A stretch of DNA of 64,000 bases from Teichococcus vastitatis (GCF_003604215.1 NZ_QXGS01000001.1:186001-250000); one strand, 5' to 3'. Positions 9,051 to 21,866 are shown, counted from the stretch's first letter. Notes: generated by a model not told the origin, from the sequence alone. Numbers and translations are program-made.

Positions 9051-10223
9051 TCAGTCCGGCGGAAGACTGTGCACCAGCGCCTGGATGAAGCCGAGCTTCC
9101 GCACCACGCCCGGCGACAGCACGAAGGGATACAGGTCCGCGGTGCCCATGCAGCGGTTCAGGCTGTTCACCGCGGCGGTGAGCGGGACCCAGGCCTCCAT
9201 CAGCTCGTTGATGTCGGTGGAGCGATATGGGTCGAAATCCACCTCCGCCGTGAGTTCGTTGCGACGGTCGGCCGCTGGGTCGATGCCGATGCCGAAGGCC
9301 CGCGCCATCTCCATGGTGTCGACGATGTGCAGGTAATGCGCCCAGGTTTCGGCGAAATCCTCCCACGGATGGGCGGTGGCGTAGCTGGACACGAAGTGCT
9401 CCTGCCATTCCGGCGGCGGGCCCTCCTTGTAGTGTCGCTGCAGGCCAGCGCCGTAATCCTGCGTGTCGTCGCCGAAGATCTCCCGGCACTGCGCCAGCCT
9501 GCCGCCGTCCCGCACCAGGCGGTCCCAGAAGTAATGGCCGGATTCATGCCGGAAATGCCCCAGCAGCGTCCGGTAGGGCTCGCCCATCATGTTGCGCCGC
9601 CGCACCCGTTCGACGTCGTCGGCCTCCACCAGCGCCAGGGTGATGAGGCCGTTGTCATGGCCGGTCATCACCTTCTGCGCGGCGTCGGGCGCATCCGCCA
9701 GGAAGTCGAAGGCCAGCCCGGCCACGGGGTCCTCCACGCGGCTGCGCAACGGCAGGCCCAGGCGGATGAAGCCATAGAAGGCGCGGCGCTTCGCCACCTC
9801 GATCTTGCGCCAGCGCTCCAGGTTCTGCTGGTCCGACAGGTCGGGGATGGTGCGGTTATGGCGGCAGGCCTGGCAGAACTGGTCCGGCGCGTCATCCGGC
9901 AGCATCCAGTTGCAGGCCTCGTGCTGGGCATTGGTGCAGAACCGGTAGGTGCGGTCCGGATCGGCCCTCGGGCGCCAGAACTGCGGTGCCGCCTGGGCGC
10001 CGACCTCCGGCTGTCCCGAACCATCGGCGCCGGCCGCCTGCCCCTGCGCCGCTTCTTCCGATGCGGTTCCGCCGGACACCACCCCCTCCTCGCCCGCCGC
10101 CGGGTTCAGGGCGCTCAGCCGGTTCTTGTTCGGCAGATAGCCCAGCGTGGCACCGCAGCGCATGCATTGCGTGTTCTCGAAGTAGAGAAGCTGTCCACAG
10201 ACCTCGCAATTGAACAGGCGCAT
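9051..10223 (-). CDS. Zinc-ribbon protein with putative zinc metallopeptidase domain
   Basis: 390 residues of the COG4307-type family of putative zinc-binding metallopeptidases. An N-terminal zinc ribbon carries CEVC (Cys6, Cys9) and CMRC (Cys20, Cys23). A second cysteine group follows at Cys96, Cys104, Cys117 and Cys120. The catalytic-type motif HESGH is at residues 226-230 and a downstream EDFAETWAHY supplies a possible third metal ligand. Residues about 40-80 are a low-complexity Ala/Gly/Glu linker. It has no signal peptide, so it is probably cytoplasmic. The start was placed at 10223, which puts the zinc ribbon at the N-terminus and has AAGGAAGC upstream. The substrate is unknown. Confidence 0.8.
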   Translation of the reverse strand: MRLFNCEVCGQLLYFENTQCMRCGATLGYLPNKNRLSALNPAAGEEGVVSGGTASEEAAQGQAAGADGSGQPEVGAQAAPQFWRPRADPDRTYRFCTNAQHEACNWMLPDDAPDQFCQACRHNRTIPDLSDQQNLERWRKIEVAKRRAFYGFIRLGLPLRSRVEDPVAGLAFDFLADAPDAAQKVMTGHDNGLITLALVEADDVERVRRRNMMGEPYRTLLGHFRHESGHYFWDRLVRDGGRLAQCREIFGDDTQDYGAGLQRHYKEGPPPEWQEHFVSSYATAHPWEDFAETWAHYLHIVDTMEMARAFGIGIDPAADRRNELTAEVDFDPYRSTDINELMEAWVPLTAAVNSLNRCMGTADLYPFVLSPGVVRKLGFIQALVHSLPPD

Positions 10224-10333
10224 CGTGACGCTTCCTTGGGGCTGCTGCTGCGGTGCAATGCTGCGCCGGGGGCGAGGTTGCAGGGCAGGAACGTATTGAC
10301 GGCCCCGGCCGGCGGCCCACAGGCTGTGCCGCC

Positions 10334-11950
10334 ATGCCGCACATGCCCCGCTTCCGCACCGCCTTCCTCGGCCGCCGCCCGGCACTGGCCGCCCTGCTGA
10401 GCGGTGCCGCCGGCCTGGCCATGCCGCGCCTCGCCCGGGGCCAATCCGCCCGGCCGCTGCGCTTCGTGCCGCAGGCCGACCTCACCATCCTGGACCCGGT
10501 CTGGACGCCCGGCATCGTCACCCGCAACCATGGGCTGATGGTGTTCGACACGCTCTACGGCGTGGACACCGGGCTTCAACCGCAGCCGCAGATGGCCGCC
10601 GGCCACGTGGTGGAGGATGGCGGCCGCCGCTGGACCATCACCTTGCGGCCGGGCCTGCGCTTCCATGACGGAGAACCGGTGCGCGCCCGCGACGCCGTGG
10701 CCAGCATCCGCCGCTGGGGTCAGCGCGACACCTTCGGCATCGCCCTGATGGCGATGTGCGACGAGGTCGCGGCGCTGGACGACACCAGGCTGCTGTTCCG
10801 CCTGAAGCGTCCCTTCGCGATGCTGCCCGACGCCCTCGGCAAGCCCGGCACCATGAACTGCTTCATCATGCCGGAGCGCCTGGCGCTGACCGATCCCGGC
10901 ACGCAGGTCACCGAGATGGTGGGCAGCGGCCCCTACCGCTTCGTGGCCGGCGAGCATGTGGTCGGCGCCCGCACCGTGTACCAGCGCTTCGAGGGCTACG
11001 TCCCGCGGGAGGGCGACGCGCCCAGCCTGCTGGCCGGTCCCAAGGTGGCGCATTTCGACCGGGTCGAATGGGTGTCCCTGCCCGATCCCGCCACCGCCGC
11101 GGCGGCGCTGCAGCAGGGCGAGGTGGATTGGTGGGAACAGCCCCCCGCCGACCTGGCCGAGGCGCTGCGCGGGCGCCGCGGCATCCGGCTGGAGGTGCTG
11201 GACACCGCGGGCTCCCCCGCCTTCCTGCGGTTCAACCAGCTGCACCCGCCCTTCGACCGGCCGGAGATGCGCCGCGCCCTGCTCGGCGCCGTGTCGCAGG
11301 CCGATTTCATGCAGGCGGTAGCCGGCACCGACCGCAGCCTGTGGCGGGACGAGCTGGGCTTCTTCCTGCCCGGCTCCCCGATGGCCAGCGACGAAGGCAT
11401 GGCGGCGCTGACCGGCCCGCGCGACCTCGATGCGGTGAGGCGGGCCCTGACCGAGGCCGGCTACCGGGGTGAGCGCATCGTCCATCTGCAGCCGACCGAT
11501 TACCCGTCGGTCAGCGCCATGAACCTGGTGGCGGCCGACTTGCTGCGCCGGTGCGGCCTGAACGTCGATCTGCAGGCGATGGATTTCGGCACCTTCATCC
11601 GCCGCATCGCCAATCAGGAACCGCCCCAGCGGGGTGGTTGGAACTCGGTCTGCGTCAGCACGGCGGGGGCAAGCTGGGTGAACCCGGCGGCGCACAACTA
11701 CCTGCGCGGCAATGGGCGCCGCTCCATCGTCGGCTCGCCAACGAGCGAGCGGCTGGAAGCCCTGCGCGACCAGTGGTTCGACACGCCGCCGGAAGACCAT
11801 CCGGCCCTGGGCCGCGCCATGCAGGCGGCGGCCTTCGCCGACGTGCCGTTCATCCCGGTCGGGCTGTTCTATCAGAGCACCGCCTACCGCGCCGAGCTGT
11901 CCGGCATGGTGAAGGGCGCCCCGGTGTTCTGGAACCTGCGCCGCGCCTGA
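10334..11950 (+). CDS. ABC transporter substrate-binding protein, family 5 (peptide/nickel type)
   Basis: Periplasmic solute-binding protein of the extracellular family 5 (DppA/OppA fold). An N-terminal twin-arginine-like signal (LGRRPALAALLSGAAGL, then an ARGQ cleavage region) directs export. Family hallmarks include LRPGLRFHDGEPVRARDAV and VGSGPYRFV. Length 538 residues is normal for the family. The ATG at 10334 puts the signal peptide at the N-terminus; a second ATG at 10343 is also possible. No permease or ATPase gene lies next to it, so the ligand cannot be told: peptides, amines and glutathione are all possible. Confidence 0.88.
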   Translation: MPHMPRFRTAFLGRRPALAALLSGAAGLAMPRLARGQSARPLRFVPQADLTILDPVWTPGIVTRNHGLMVFDTLYGVDTGLQPQPQMAAGHVVEDGGRRWTITLRPGLRFHDGEPVRARDAVASIRRWGQRDTFGIALMAMCDEVAALDDTRLLFRLKRPFAMLPDALGKPGTMNCFIMPERLALTDPGTQVTEMVGSGPYRFVAGEHVVGARTVYQRFEGYVPREGDAPSLLAGPKVAHFDRVEWVSLPDPATAAAALQQGEVDWWEQPPADLAEALRGRRGIRLEVLDTAGSPAFLRFNQLHPPFDRPEMRRALLGAVSQADFMQAVAGTDRSLWRDELGFFLPGSPMASDEGMAALTGPRDLDAVRRALTEAGYRGERIVHLQPTDYPSVSAMNLVAADLLRRCGLNVDLQAMDFGTFIRRIANQEPPQRGGWNSVCVSTAGASWVNPAAHNYLRGNGRRSIVGSPTSERLEALRDQWFDTPPEDHPALGRAMQAAAFADVPFIPVGLFYQSTAYRAELSGMVKGAPVFWNLRRA

Positions 11951-11955
11951 ACGTG

Positions 11956-11986
11956 AAAAAGGCGCCCCGGCCAGAGCCGGTGCGCC
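11956..11986 (-). terminator. ilvC terminator
   Basis: On the minus strand GGCGC and CCGGC pair with GCCGG and GCGCC around TCTG, with one internal A-G mismatch (11961-11986), followed by TTTTT (11956-11960). It lies 41 bases after the ilvC stop and also after the convergent solute-binding gene. Confidence 0.8.
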
Positions 11987-12026
11987 TTCGGATCGGGAAA
12001 GGCCGGGAAGTCGCCCCCGGCGCCGC

Positions 12027-15491
<3,465 letters not shown>

Positions 15492-15561
15492 GATGCTGGC
15501 TTTCCTGCGGTTGCTTAAAGCGTTCTGCTTGGCAGCCGAAACTGTGGCCGGAAGCGCCGGT

Positions 15562-16560
15562 CTAATGGGCCGTTCCTGACCCGTCAACGCAGGAACGAAC
15601 AAACGCTAAAATTTCCAGCCTTTCTCTTTCTGAAAATTGCTCCATACCCGTGATTCGCGCATGGATCGTATGCGTCTGGCTCGGGGCAGCCAGGGCGTGG
15701 TGCCGGTACCAGGTGGCTTGGCGCTTGGTGTACTGGCCGATAGCAAGGCAGGCCCGCCGCCCTGCCTCCTCCAGCCCGATCTCGCCGCGCTGCACGGCGC
15801 CCAGCTCCGGCACGCCATGCGCCCGCATCGCCGGCAGGGCGGGATCGAGGCCACGCGCCAGCAGCGCCGCCACCTCGGCCTCCGCCCCGCCCCGCAGCAT
15901 GGCGGCCCAGCGAAGGCCAATGGCCGCGCGCAGGGCATCGCGCGGCGGGTCGAGGCGGATTGCCGCGAAGCGCCAGGGCACGTCCCGCAGCATCGCGGGA
16001 CCGGTGCCGCCTTCCCGGTGCCAGAAGGCCATGCCGCGCCCGGTGCCCCGCCATACCTCCCAGGCACGGGCCAGGCGCTGACCGTCGGAAGGACGCAGCG
16101 TCGCGGCGCTGTCCGGATCGGCCGCCAGCAGCCGGGCGTGCAGCGCGGCCGGACCCTCGGCGGACAGCAGGTGCCGCGCTTCCTCCCGCGCCACAGCCGG
16201 CACGGGCGGGATCTCGGTCAGACCTTCGGTCAGGGCGCGGAAATACAGGCCGGTGCCGCCGCACAGGATGGGCAGCCGGCCCGCCGCCCGGGCGGCCGCC
16301 ATCTCGGCCAGTGCCTGTTCCCGCCACCAGGCGACGCTGGCAGCCTCCGCCGGATCGCGCACGCCGTACAGGCGGTGCGGCACCACCTGCATCTCCGCCT
16401 CGCTCGGCTGCGCGGTCAGCACCCGCGGCCCGGCATAGACCTGCATGCTGTCGGTGTTGATCACCGTGCCGCCCAGCGCCCCGGCCACGCCCAGCGCCAG
16501 GGCCGACTTGCCGCTGGCTGTCGGGCCCGCGATCAGCAGAGCGAATGGTTGATCGCTCAT
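15562..16560 (-). CDS. miaA: tRNA dimethylallyltransferase
   Basis: Adds a dimethylallyl group to N6 of A37 in tRNAs that read codons starting with U. The P-loop GPTASGKSAL is near residue 12, the conserved INTDSMQVYAG follows near residue 34, and GGTGLYFRALTEG lies near residue 100. The C-terminal QYTKRQATWYR is the tRNA-contact segment of the family. Length 332 is slightly above average. It starts 26 bases from the divergent serB start and precedes ilvB on the minus strand. Confidence 0.95.
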   Translation of the reverse strand: MSDQPFALLIAGPTASGKSALALGVAGALGGTVINTDSMQVYAGPRVLTAQPSEAEMQVVPHRLYGVRDPAEAASVAWWREQALAEMAAARAAGRLPILCGGTGLYFRALTEGLTEIPPVPAVAREEARHLLSAEGPAALHARLLAADPDSAATLRPSDGQRLARAWEVWRGTGRGMAFWHREGGTGPAMLRDVPWRFAAIRLDPPRDALRAAIGLRWAAMLRGGAEAEVAALLARGLDPALPAMRAHGVPELGAVQRGEIGLEEAGRRACLAIGQYTKRQATWYRHHALAAPSQTHTIHARITGMEQFSERERLEILAFVRSCVDGSGTAH

Positions 16561-16586
16561 GCCGCACCGGGCATGGTCCGCGCGCC

Positions 16587-17477
16587 ATGCAGCATGTGCT
16601 CACCCTGATCGCCCCGCCCGGCGCCCTGCCGGGCGCCCTTCCCGCGCGCATCCGCGATGCGCTCACCCCCCTCGGTGCCGATACCGGCACGCCGGACTGG
16701 CTGTCGGAGGCCGAGGCGGTGGACCTGCCCTTCACCGGCCTGGCCACGGAACAGGCCGAGGCCGCTGCGCGGCTGGCGCTGGATGGCGCCGCGGTGGACC
16801 TCGTCGCCCAGCCGGCGGAAGGACGGCGCAAGAAGCTGCTGATCGCCGATATGGACAGCACGATCGTCACCAGCGAGACGCTGGACGAGCTGGCCGCCTA
16901 TGCCGGGCTGAAGGAGCGCGTGGCCGAGATCACCCGTCGGTCGATGAATGGCGAGATCGACTTCGCCACCGCCCTGCGCGAACGCGTCGCCATGCTGAGG
17001 GGCCTCGATGTGTCGGCGCTGGAGGAAACCTGGAAGGGCGTGCGGCTGATGCCGGGTGCCGAGGCGCTGGTGCGCACCATGGCGGCCGGAGGCGCGCATT
17101 GCGCCCTGGCCTCGGGGGGCTTCACCTGGTTCACCAGCCGCGTCGCGCGATGGGCCGGCTTCACCAGCCATCACGCCAACATCCTGGAGGATGACGGCAG
17201 GGTGCTGACCGGCACTGTGGCCGAGCCGGTGTTCGACCGCGACAGCAAGCTGGCGACGCTGAAGCGGCTCTGCGCCGAACGGGGCCTGCCCCTGGCGGAC
17301 AGCATCGCGGTCGGCGACGGCGCCAACGACCTGGCAATGATCGGCGCCGCTGGGCTGGGGGTGGCCTATCATGCCAAGCCGGTGGTGGCGGCCTCGGCGC
17401 GGGTTCGGGTGGATCATTCGGATCTGCGGGCCCTGCTCTTCGCGCAGGGGTATCGCGCGGCCGAGTTCGTCGCGTAA
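16587..17477 (+). CDS. serB: Phosphoserine phosphatase
   Basis: HAD-family hydrolase that makes serine from phosphoserine, the last step of the phosphorylated pathway. The nucleophile motif is IADMDSTIV (about residue 90 onward), motif II lies in LASGGFTWF, and motif III/IV is SIAVGDGANDLAMIGAAGLGVAYHAKP. A divergent ACT-like region fills the first 80 residues. The ATG at 16587 was chosen because earlier starts would overlap miaA. It is divergent from miaA. Confidence 0.95.
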   Translation: MQHVLTLIAPPGALPGALPARIRDALTPLGADTGTPDWLSEAEAVDLPFTGLATEQAEAAARLALDGAAVDLVAQPAEGRRKKLLIADMDSTIVTSETLDELAAYAGLKERVAEITRRSMNGEIDFATALRERVAMLRGLDVSALEETWKGVRLMPGAEALVRTMAAGGAHCALASGGFTWFTSRVARWAGFTSHHANILEDDGRVLTGTVAEPVFDRDSKLATLKRLCAERGLPLADSIAVGDGANDLAMIGAAGLGVAYHAKPVVAASARVRVDHSDLRALLFAQGYRAAEFVA

Positions 17478-17480
17478 AGG

Positions 17481-17506
17481 CCGGAGGAGGCGCGTCCCTC
17501 CTCCGG
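17481..17506 (+). terminator. Perfect 10-bp hairpin after serB
   Basis: CCGGAGGAGG (17481-17490) pairs fully with CCTCCTCCGG (17497-17506) around a six-base loop, four bases after the serB stop. No T-tract follows, so it may end transcription weakly or protect the 3' end of the message. Confidence 0.5.
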
Positions 17507-17640
17507 ATGCCCGGCTGCGGGTACTGGCCGCCGGTCGGAACCGTGATCCTCCCGACCGGATCGGCGGCATGGTCCACCCGCCACCGCAGGTGACCAGGCT
17601 GGCTCAGTCACCCGTGGCGGAACGCGGCTCCTGCCCCACC

Positions 17641-19173
17641 TTACCCTGGGCTGCCGCTGCCGCCTTCCGGCGCCAGGCGCAACGGCACGAAACGCTGTCC
17701 CTGGCCGTTCTCGATCAGCAGCAGGGCCGAGGGGCGGTTCTGCCGGCGCAGCCGCTCCAGCTGCTCCTGCACTTCCTGCGGGGTCGTGACGCGGTTCTGC
17801 TGCACCTCGACAATCAGGTCGCCGGCGGACAGCCCGCGCTCGGCGGCGGAGCTGCCGGGTGACACCTCCGTCACCACCACGCCGCGCGCATCCTCCTTCA
17901 GGCTGAAGCGCTCACGCGTTTCGGGCGAAACCGGAGCCACCTTCATGCCCAGGCCCGACAGCTCCATCGTGGCGCCGGGGCGCGGCGCCTCGGGCGCGGT
18001 GGCGGCGGCAGCCTGCTGCTGCTCGGCCGGCAGTTCGGCAACGGTCAGTTCCAGCGTCTGCTCCCGGCCGTCGCGCCACACCACCACCGGCGCCTTGGTG
18101 CCAACCGGGGTCTCGGCAACAACGCGCGGCAGCTGGCGCATCTCGCGCACGTCGTGGCCGTTGAAGCGCAGGATCACGTCGCCGTTCTGGATGCCGCCCT
18201 GGGCAGCCGGGCCGCCTTCCTGCGCGCGGGCCACCAGCGCGCCGCGGCCACCACCCTGCAGGCCGAGGCTCTCGGCGATCTCGTCCGTCACCTGCTGGAT
18301 GTTCACGCCGAGCCAGCCGCGCCGCACCTTTCCGGTGTCCTGCAGCTGCGCCACGATGTTCTTGGCCAGGTTGGACGGAATGGCGAAGCCGATGCCGATC
18401 GATCCGCCCGAGGGGGAGACGATGGCCGTGTTGATGCCGATCACCTCGCCCTGGACGTTGAACAAGGGACCGCCGGAATTGCCGCGGTTGATGGCAGCAT
18501 CCGTCTGGATGAAATCATCATACGGCCCGGCATTGATGTTGCGGCCACGGGCCGACACGATGCCCGAGGTCACGCTGCCGCCGAAGCCGAGCGGGTTGCC
18601 GATGGCCAGCACCCAGTCACCGACCTCGGCCCGATCGGAGTCGCCGAAGCCCACCACCGGCAGCGGCTTGTCCGACTTCACCCGCAGCACCGCAAGATCG
18701 GTGCGCTGGTCGGTGCCGACCAGTTCGGCCCGCAGCGTGGTGTTGTCCTGCAGCACCACGTTGATCTCGTCGGCGCCGTCGATGACGTGGTTGTTGGTGA
18801 CCACGATGCCGGACGCCTCGATGATGAAGCCCGAGCCTTGGCTCTGCTGGCGGCGCGGCGGCTGGCCGGGGCGGGCGCCGGGCGGCCGGTTGCGTTCGAA
18901 GAAGTCGCGGAACAGTTCCTCGAACGGGCTGCCCGGCGGCGCCTGCGGCATCTCGGGCGCATCGGGGCGGTTGCCGCGCGCCTGCAGCGTCTGGTTGGTC
19001 TGGATGTTGACCACGGAGGGCAGCAGCCGCCGCGCCAGCGGTGCGAAGCTTTCCGGGGTGGCCGGGGCCGAAGCGGGAGCCGGGGCCGGCTGCGCCTGGG
19101 CCAGGGCCCGTGGCGGCAGGATCAGCGGCGCCGAGGCGACGGTGGCGGACAGGATCAGGGTGGCGAGACGCAT
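17641..19173 (-). CDS. degP: Periplasmic serine protease/chaperone of the Do (DegP/DegQ) family
   Basis: Envelope protease that degrades or refolds misfolded periplasmic proteins. A cleavable signal peptide ends near ALA-Q (residue 25). The trypsin-like domain has the triad His129 (TNNHVIDGA), Asp159 (RTDLAVLRV) and Ser233 (RGNSGGPLFN). Two PDZ domains follow, the first with GWLGVNIQQVT and the second with GVVVTEVSPGSSAAERGL. The 510-residue length fits. The region before the protease domain is Pro/Ala-rich. The start is at the signal peptide Met. It lies downstream of hflK-hflC-DUF2065 on the same strand, so the membrane and periplasmic quality-control genes are grouped. Confidence 0.93.
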   Translation of the reverse strand: MRLATLILSATVASAPLILPPRALAQAQPAPAPASAPATPESFAPLARRLLPSVVNIQTNQTLQARGNRPDAPEMPQAPPGSPFEELFRDFFERNRPPGARPGQPPRRQQSQGSGFIIEASGIVVTNNHVIDGADEINVVLQDNTTLRAELVGTDQRTDLAVLRVKSDKPLPVVGFGDSDRAEVGDWVLAIGNPLGFGGSVTSGIVSARGRNINAGPYDDFIQTDAAINRGNSGGPLFNVQGEVIGINTAIVSPSGGSIGIGFAIPSNLAKNIVAQLQDTGKVRRGWLGVNIQQVTDEIAESLGLQGGGRGALVARAQEGGPAAQGGIQNGDVILRFNGHDVREMRQLPRVVAETPVGTKAPVVVWRDGREQTLELTVAELPAEQQQAAAATAPEAPRPGATMELSGLGMKVAPVSPETRERFSLKEDARGVVVTEVSPGSSAAERGLSAGDLIVEVQQNRVTTPQEVQEQLERLRRQNRPSALLLIENGQGQRFVPLRLAPEGGSGSPG

Positions 19174-19352
19174 CGGCAAACCTCGCTGGCAGGACGGAGC
19201 CGGGCCGGCTCGGGCCCGGAGGGTGAAGATGGGGCGGAAGGCGCCGCGGCGGAAGGGCCGCTCACCCCGGCGCCCCACATGCCGGCCGGGGCGAAGCGTG
19301 CGGCCGCCCCGGCGGTGATGGAACCGGCGGCGAAGCGTCGGGTTGCCACCCT

Positions 19353-19547
19353 CTAGCCCCGCACCAGAAAGGTCGCGGCCGCCAGGCCGGCCACGGCAAC
19401 GGCCAGGCCGACCAGGCGCAGCCGTTCCGGCGCCACGGTGCTGATGCCCGCCAGGGCACGGCGCATGACGTCCGGAAACGCGGCATACAGCAGCCCTTCC
19501 AGCGCCATCACCACCGCCACACCGGCGAGCAGCTGAAGGCTCGTCAA
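19353..19547 (-). CDS. DUF2065 family small membrane protein
   Basis: 64 residues with two predicted membrane segments (LLAGVAVVMALEGLLYAAF and LVGLAVAVAGLAAATFLV), matching the DUF2065 family, which is commonly found next to hflKC in proteobacteria. The start codon appears to be TTG at 19547, supported by GAGG eight bases upstream inside the end of hflC. Its function is unknown; its position 10 bases after hflC suggests a link to the HflKC-FtsH complex. Confidence 0.85.
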   Translation of the reverse strand: MTSLQLLAGVAVVMALEGLLYAAFPDVMRRALAGISTVAPERLRLVGLAVAVAGLAAATFLVRG

Positions 19548-19557
19548 ACCAGGTGCC

Positions 19558-20469
19558 TCACGGCGCCGCCGGGGCCGGAGCCGGGGCGGCGGGCTGCGAC
19601 CCGGTTTGCGGCATGGCCTGACGGAAGTAGCGGAAGAAATCCGAATCCGGCGTCAGGATCAGCCGCGTCTCGCCCTCGGAGAACGCCTCGCGATAGGCCT
19701 GCATGGAGCGGTAGAAGCCCCAGAATTCCGGGTCCTGCTGCGCCGCCTCAGCGAAGATGCGGATCGCTTCCTGGTCGCCCTGACCGCGCAGCGTGTCCGC
19801 CTGCGCCTGGCTTTCGGCCAGCAGCACGGTGCGCTCACGCTCGGCGCCGGCGCGGATGCGGGCGGCCACTTCGCCGCCCTCCGCCCGCGCCTCGCGCGCC
19901 ACGCGTTCACGTTCGGATTGCATGCGCCGCAGGATGGCCTGGGTGTTCTCCTCTGGCAGGTCGGCGCGGCGGACCCGGACATCCTCCACAGCGACGCCGA
20001 AGCGGCCTGCCTCGGCATTCACCTGCCGCTGGATCTCGGTCATGATCCGCGCCCGGTCGGAGGACAGCACCGCCAGCAGCGGCTCATTGCCGAGCACGCG
20101 GCGCAGCGCCGAGACCACGATGGAGGACAGGCGACCGCGGATGCCGGTCTCCTGGGCCCCGACGGTCTGGTAGAACAACAGCGGATCAACGATGCGGAAG
20201 CGGGTGAAGCTGTCCATGATCAGCCGGCGCTGGTCGCCCAGGATCACTTCCTCGCCCGGCGCATCATAATCGAGCAGGCGTCGGTCAAACGAGATCACCG
20301 TCTGAATGAACGGGATCTTGGCGTGCAGGCCGGGCTCCTTGATCACCCGCACCGGCTCGCCGAACTGCGTCACCAGCACCTGCTCCGTCTGCTGCACGGT
20401 GAACAGCGAGGAGGCGGCCGCCAGCAGCGCCACGGCGGCGACGCCGCCCAGGATCAGGGCGCGGTTCAT
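19558..20469 (-). CDS. hflC: HflC, SPFH-domain regulator of FtsH
   Basis: Membrane protein that, with HflK, forms a large cage around the FtsH protease and modulates its access to substrates. One N-terminal membrane segment (ALILGGVAAVALLAAASSLF) precedes the SPFH/band 7 domain, beginning VQQTEQVLVTQFGEPVR, and a helical coiled-coil region rich in ERERVAREARAEG. 303 residues is normal. Its ATG overlaps the hflK stop (ATGA). Confidence 0.95.
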   Translation of the reverse strand: MNRALILGGVAAVALLAAASSLFTVQQTEQVLVTQFGEPVRVIKEPGLHAKIPFIQTVISFDRRLLDYDAPGEEVILGDQRRLIMDSFTRFRIVDPLLFYQTVGAQETGIRGRLSSIVVSALRRVLGNEPLLAVLSSDRARIMTEIQRQVNAEAGRFGVAVEDVRVRRADLPEENTQAILRRMQSERERVAREARAEGGEVAARIRAGAERERTVLLAESQAQADTLRGQGDQEAIRIFAEAAQQDPEFWGFYRSMQAYREAFSEGETRLILTPDSDFFRYFRQAMPQTGSQPAAPAPAPAAP

Positions 20470-21680
20470 CGGCTGGCTCCGGTTTGCGGACGGGGCGGTG
20501 TGGTGGTGACCGCGGGCGGGTCGAGCACGGCCGGCGGGGCCGGCGTGGCGCCTTCCGGCGGCCGGGTTTGTCCGCCGCGCGACTCCAGCGGCAGGTACGG
20601 CACCACGCCCTGCAGCCGGTCATCCACCAGCAGCTTTGGATTGCGGCGCAGAATATCCTCCATCGTCTCCATGTAGAGGCGGCGCATGGTGACGTCCTTC
20701 GCGACCTGATAGGCCGACAGGATCGAGGTGAAGCGTGAGGCCTCACCGCGGGCGCGGGCCACCTGGCTTTCCTTGTAGCCCTCGGCTTCCTGCACCAGCC
20801 GCTGGCCTTCGCCGCGGGCGCGCGGAATCACCTCGTTGCGGTAGGCCTCGGCCTCGTTGCGCAGGCGCTCGCGGTCGGCATTGGCGCGCTGAACGTCGCG
20901 GAAGGTGTCGATCACCTCGTTCGGCGGGTCGACCTTCAGCAGCTGCACCTGCGTCACGTCGATGCCCGACTTGTACTGGTCCAGGATAAACTGGACGCCG
21001 CTCCGGACCCGGGTCTCGATGTCCGCGCGGGCCTCGGTCAGCGCCGGCTGGATGGCTGTCTGGCCCACCACTTCGCGCATCACGCTTTCGGCCGCCGACT
21101 TCACCGTCTGCTCAGGATTGCGGGTGTTGAACAGGTATTCGCCGGCGTTGCGGATCTGCCAGAACACCGCGAAATCGATGTCGATGATGTTCTCGTCGCC
21201 GGTCAGCATCAGGCTTTCCTCGGCCACGTCCCGGGCCGGCACGGGCCGGGTCAGCGGCGCGTCTGCCGGGGCGCGGAAGCCGACGTCGATCCGGTTGATG
21301 CGGGTGACGCGCGGCGTGGTGACGCTCTCGACGGGCCAGGGGATGCGGTAGTTCAGGCCGGATTGGGTGACGCGGTTGAAGGCGCCGAAGCGCATCACCA
21401 CGCCCTGCTCGTCCGGCTGCACGCGGTAGATGCCGCTGGCCGCCCAGACCGCCAGCAGGGCGAGCGCGCCGAGCCCGATCCATCTGCCGCCACCGCCGCC
21501 GCCCGGAAGGATCCGGCGCAGCGCGTTCTGCGCCTGGCGGATGGCCTCGTCCAGGTCGGGTCCCCCCTGACCTGGGCCGCGCCCACCACCCGAGGGTGGT
21601 TGCCCCCAGGGTCCGCCCGGACGAGGATTGCCCCAAGGGCTCCCCCCTTGGCCGGATCCGCCACTATTGTTCCAGGGCAT
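20466..21680 (-). CDS. hflK: HflK, SPFH-domain regulator of FtsH
   Basis: Partner of HflC in the FtsH-controlling membrane complex. The first 45 residues are Gly/Pro-rich, as usual for HflK. A membrane segment (GLGALALLAVWAASGIY) follows, then the SPFH domain starting VQPDEQGVVMRFGAF and an Ala/Glu/Arg-rich helical stretch. The C-terminal tail is Pro-rich. 404 residues. It is first in the hflK-hflC-DUF2065 operon and divergent from mrp. Confidence 0.95.
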   Translation of the reverse strand: MPWNNSGGSGQGGSPWGNPRPGGPWGQPPSGGGRGPGQGGPDLDEAIRQAQNALRRILPGGGGGGRWIGLGALALLAVWAASGIYRVQPDEQGVVMRFGAFNRVTQSGLNYRIPWPVESVTTPRVTRINRIDVGFRAPADAPLTRPVPARDVAEESLMLTGDENIIDIDFAVFWQIRNAGEYLFNTRNPEQTVKSAAESVMREVVGQTAIQPALTEARADIETRVRSGVQFILDQYKSGIDVTQVQLLKVDPPNEVIDTFRDVQRANADRERLRNEAEAYRNEVIPRARGEGQRLVQEAEGYKESQVARARGEASRFTSILSAYQVAKDVTMRRLYMETMEDILRRNPKLLVDDRLQGVVPYLPLESRGGQTRPPEGATPAPPAVLDPPAVTTTPPRPQTGASR

Positions 21681-21750
21681 CGGCTGGCTGTTCTCCCGTC
21701 ATCTCTCGGTGGCCCGGCCAGAAGTGCTTGCGCGATGGTGGTGCATGCGC

Positions 21751-21788
21751 GACAGGGCCGGACCAATCAGTCCATATGTCGCCCTGTC
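21751..21788. promoter_or_regulatory. Inverted repeat in the hflK-mrp divergent region
   Basis: GACAGGGC (21751-21758) and GCCCTGTC (21781-21788) form a perfect eight-base inverted repeat with a 22-base spacer containing CATATG. It sits roughly midway between the divergent starts of hflK and mrp (21681-21866). It may be an operator; I see no known family match. Confidence 0.25.
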
Positions 21789-21866
21789 CGGGCCGGATGC
21801 AACGCGACGCGGCGCAACCGACGGGGGCAGGCCCGATATTGTCCGCTTTCTGGGGGTTTTCAAGCT

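Noticed and set aside
15492-15561. An ilvB leader peptide
   Set aside because: The 70-base gap after miaA holds no short frame rich in Val, Leu or Ile codons.
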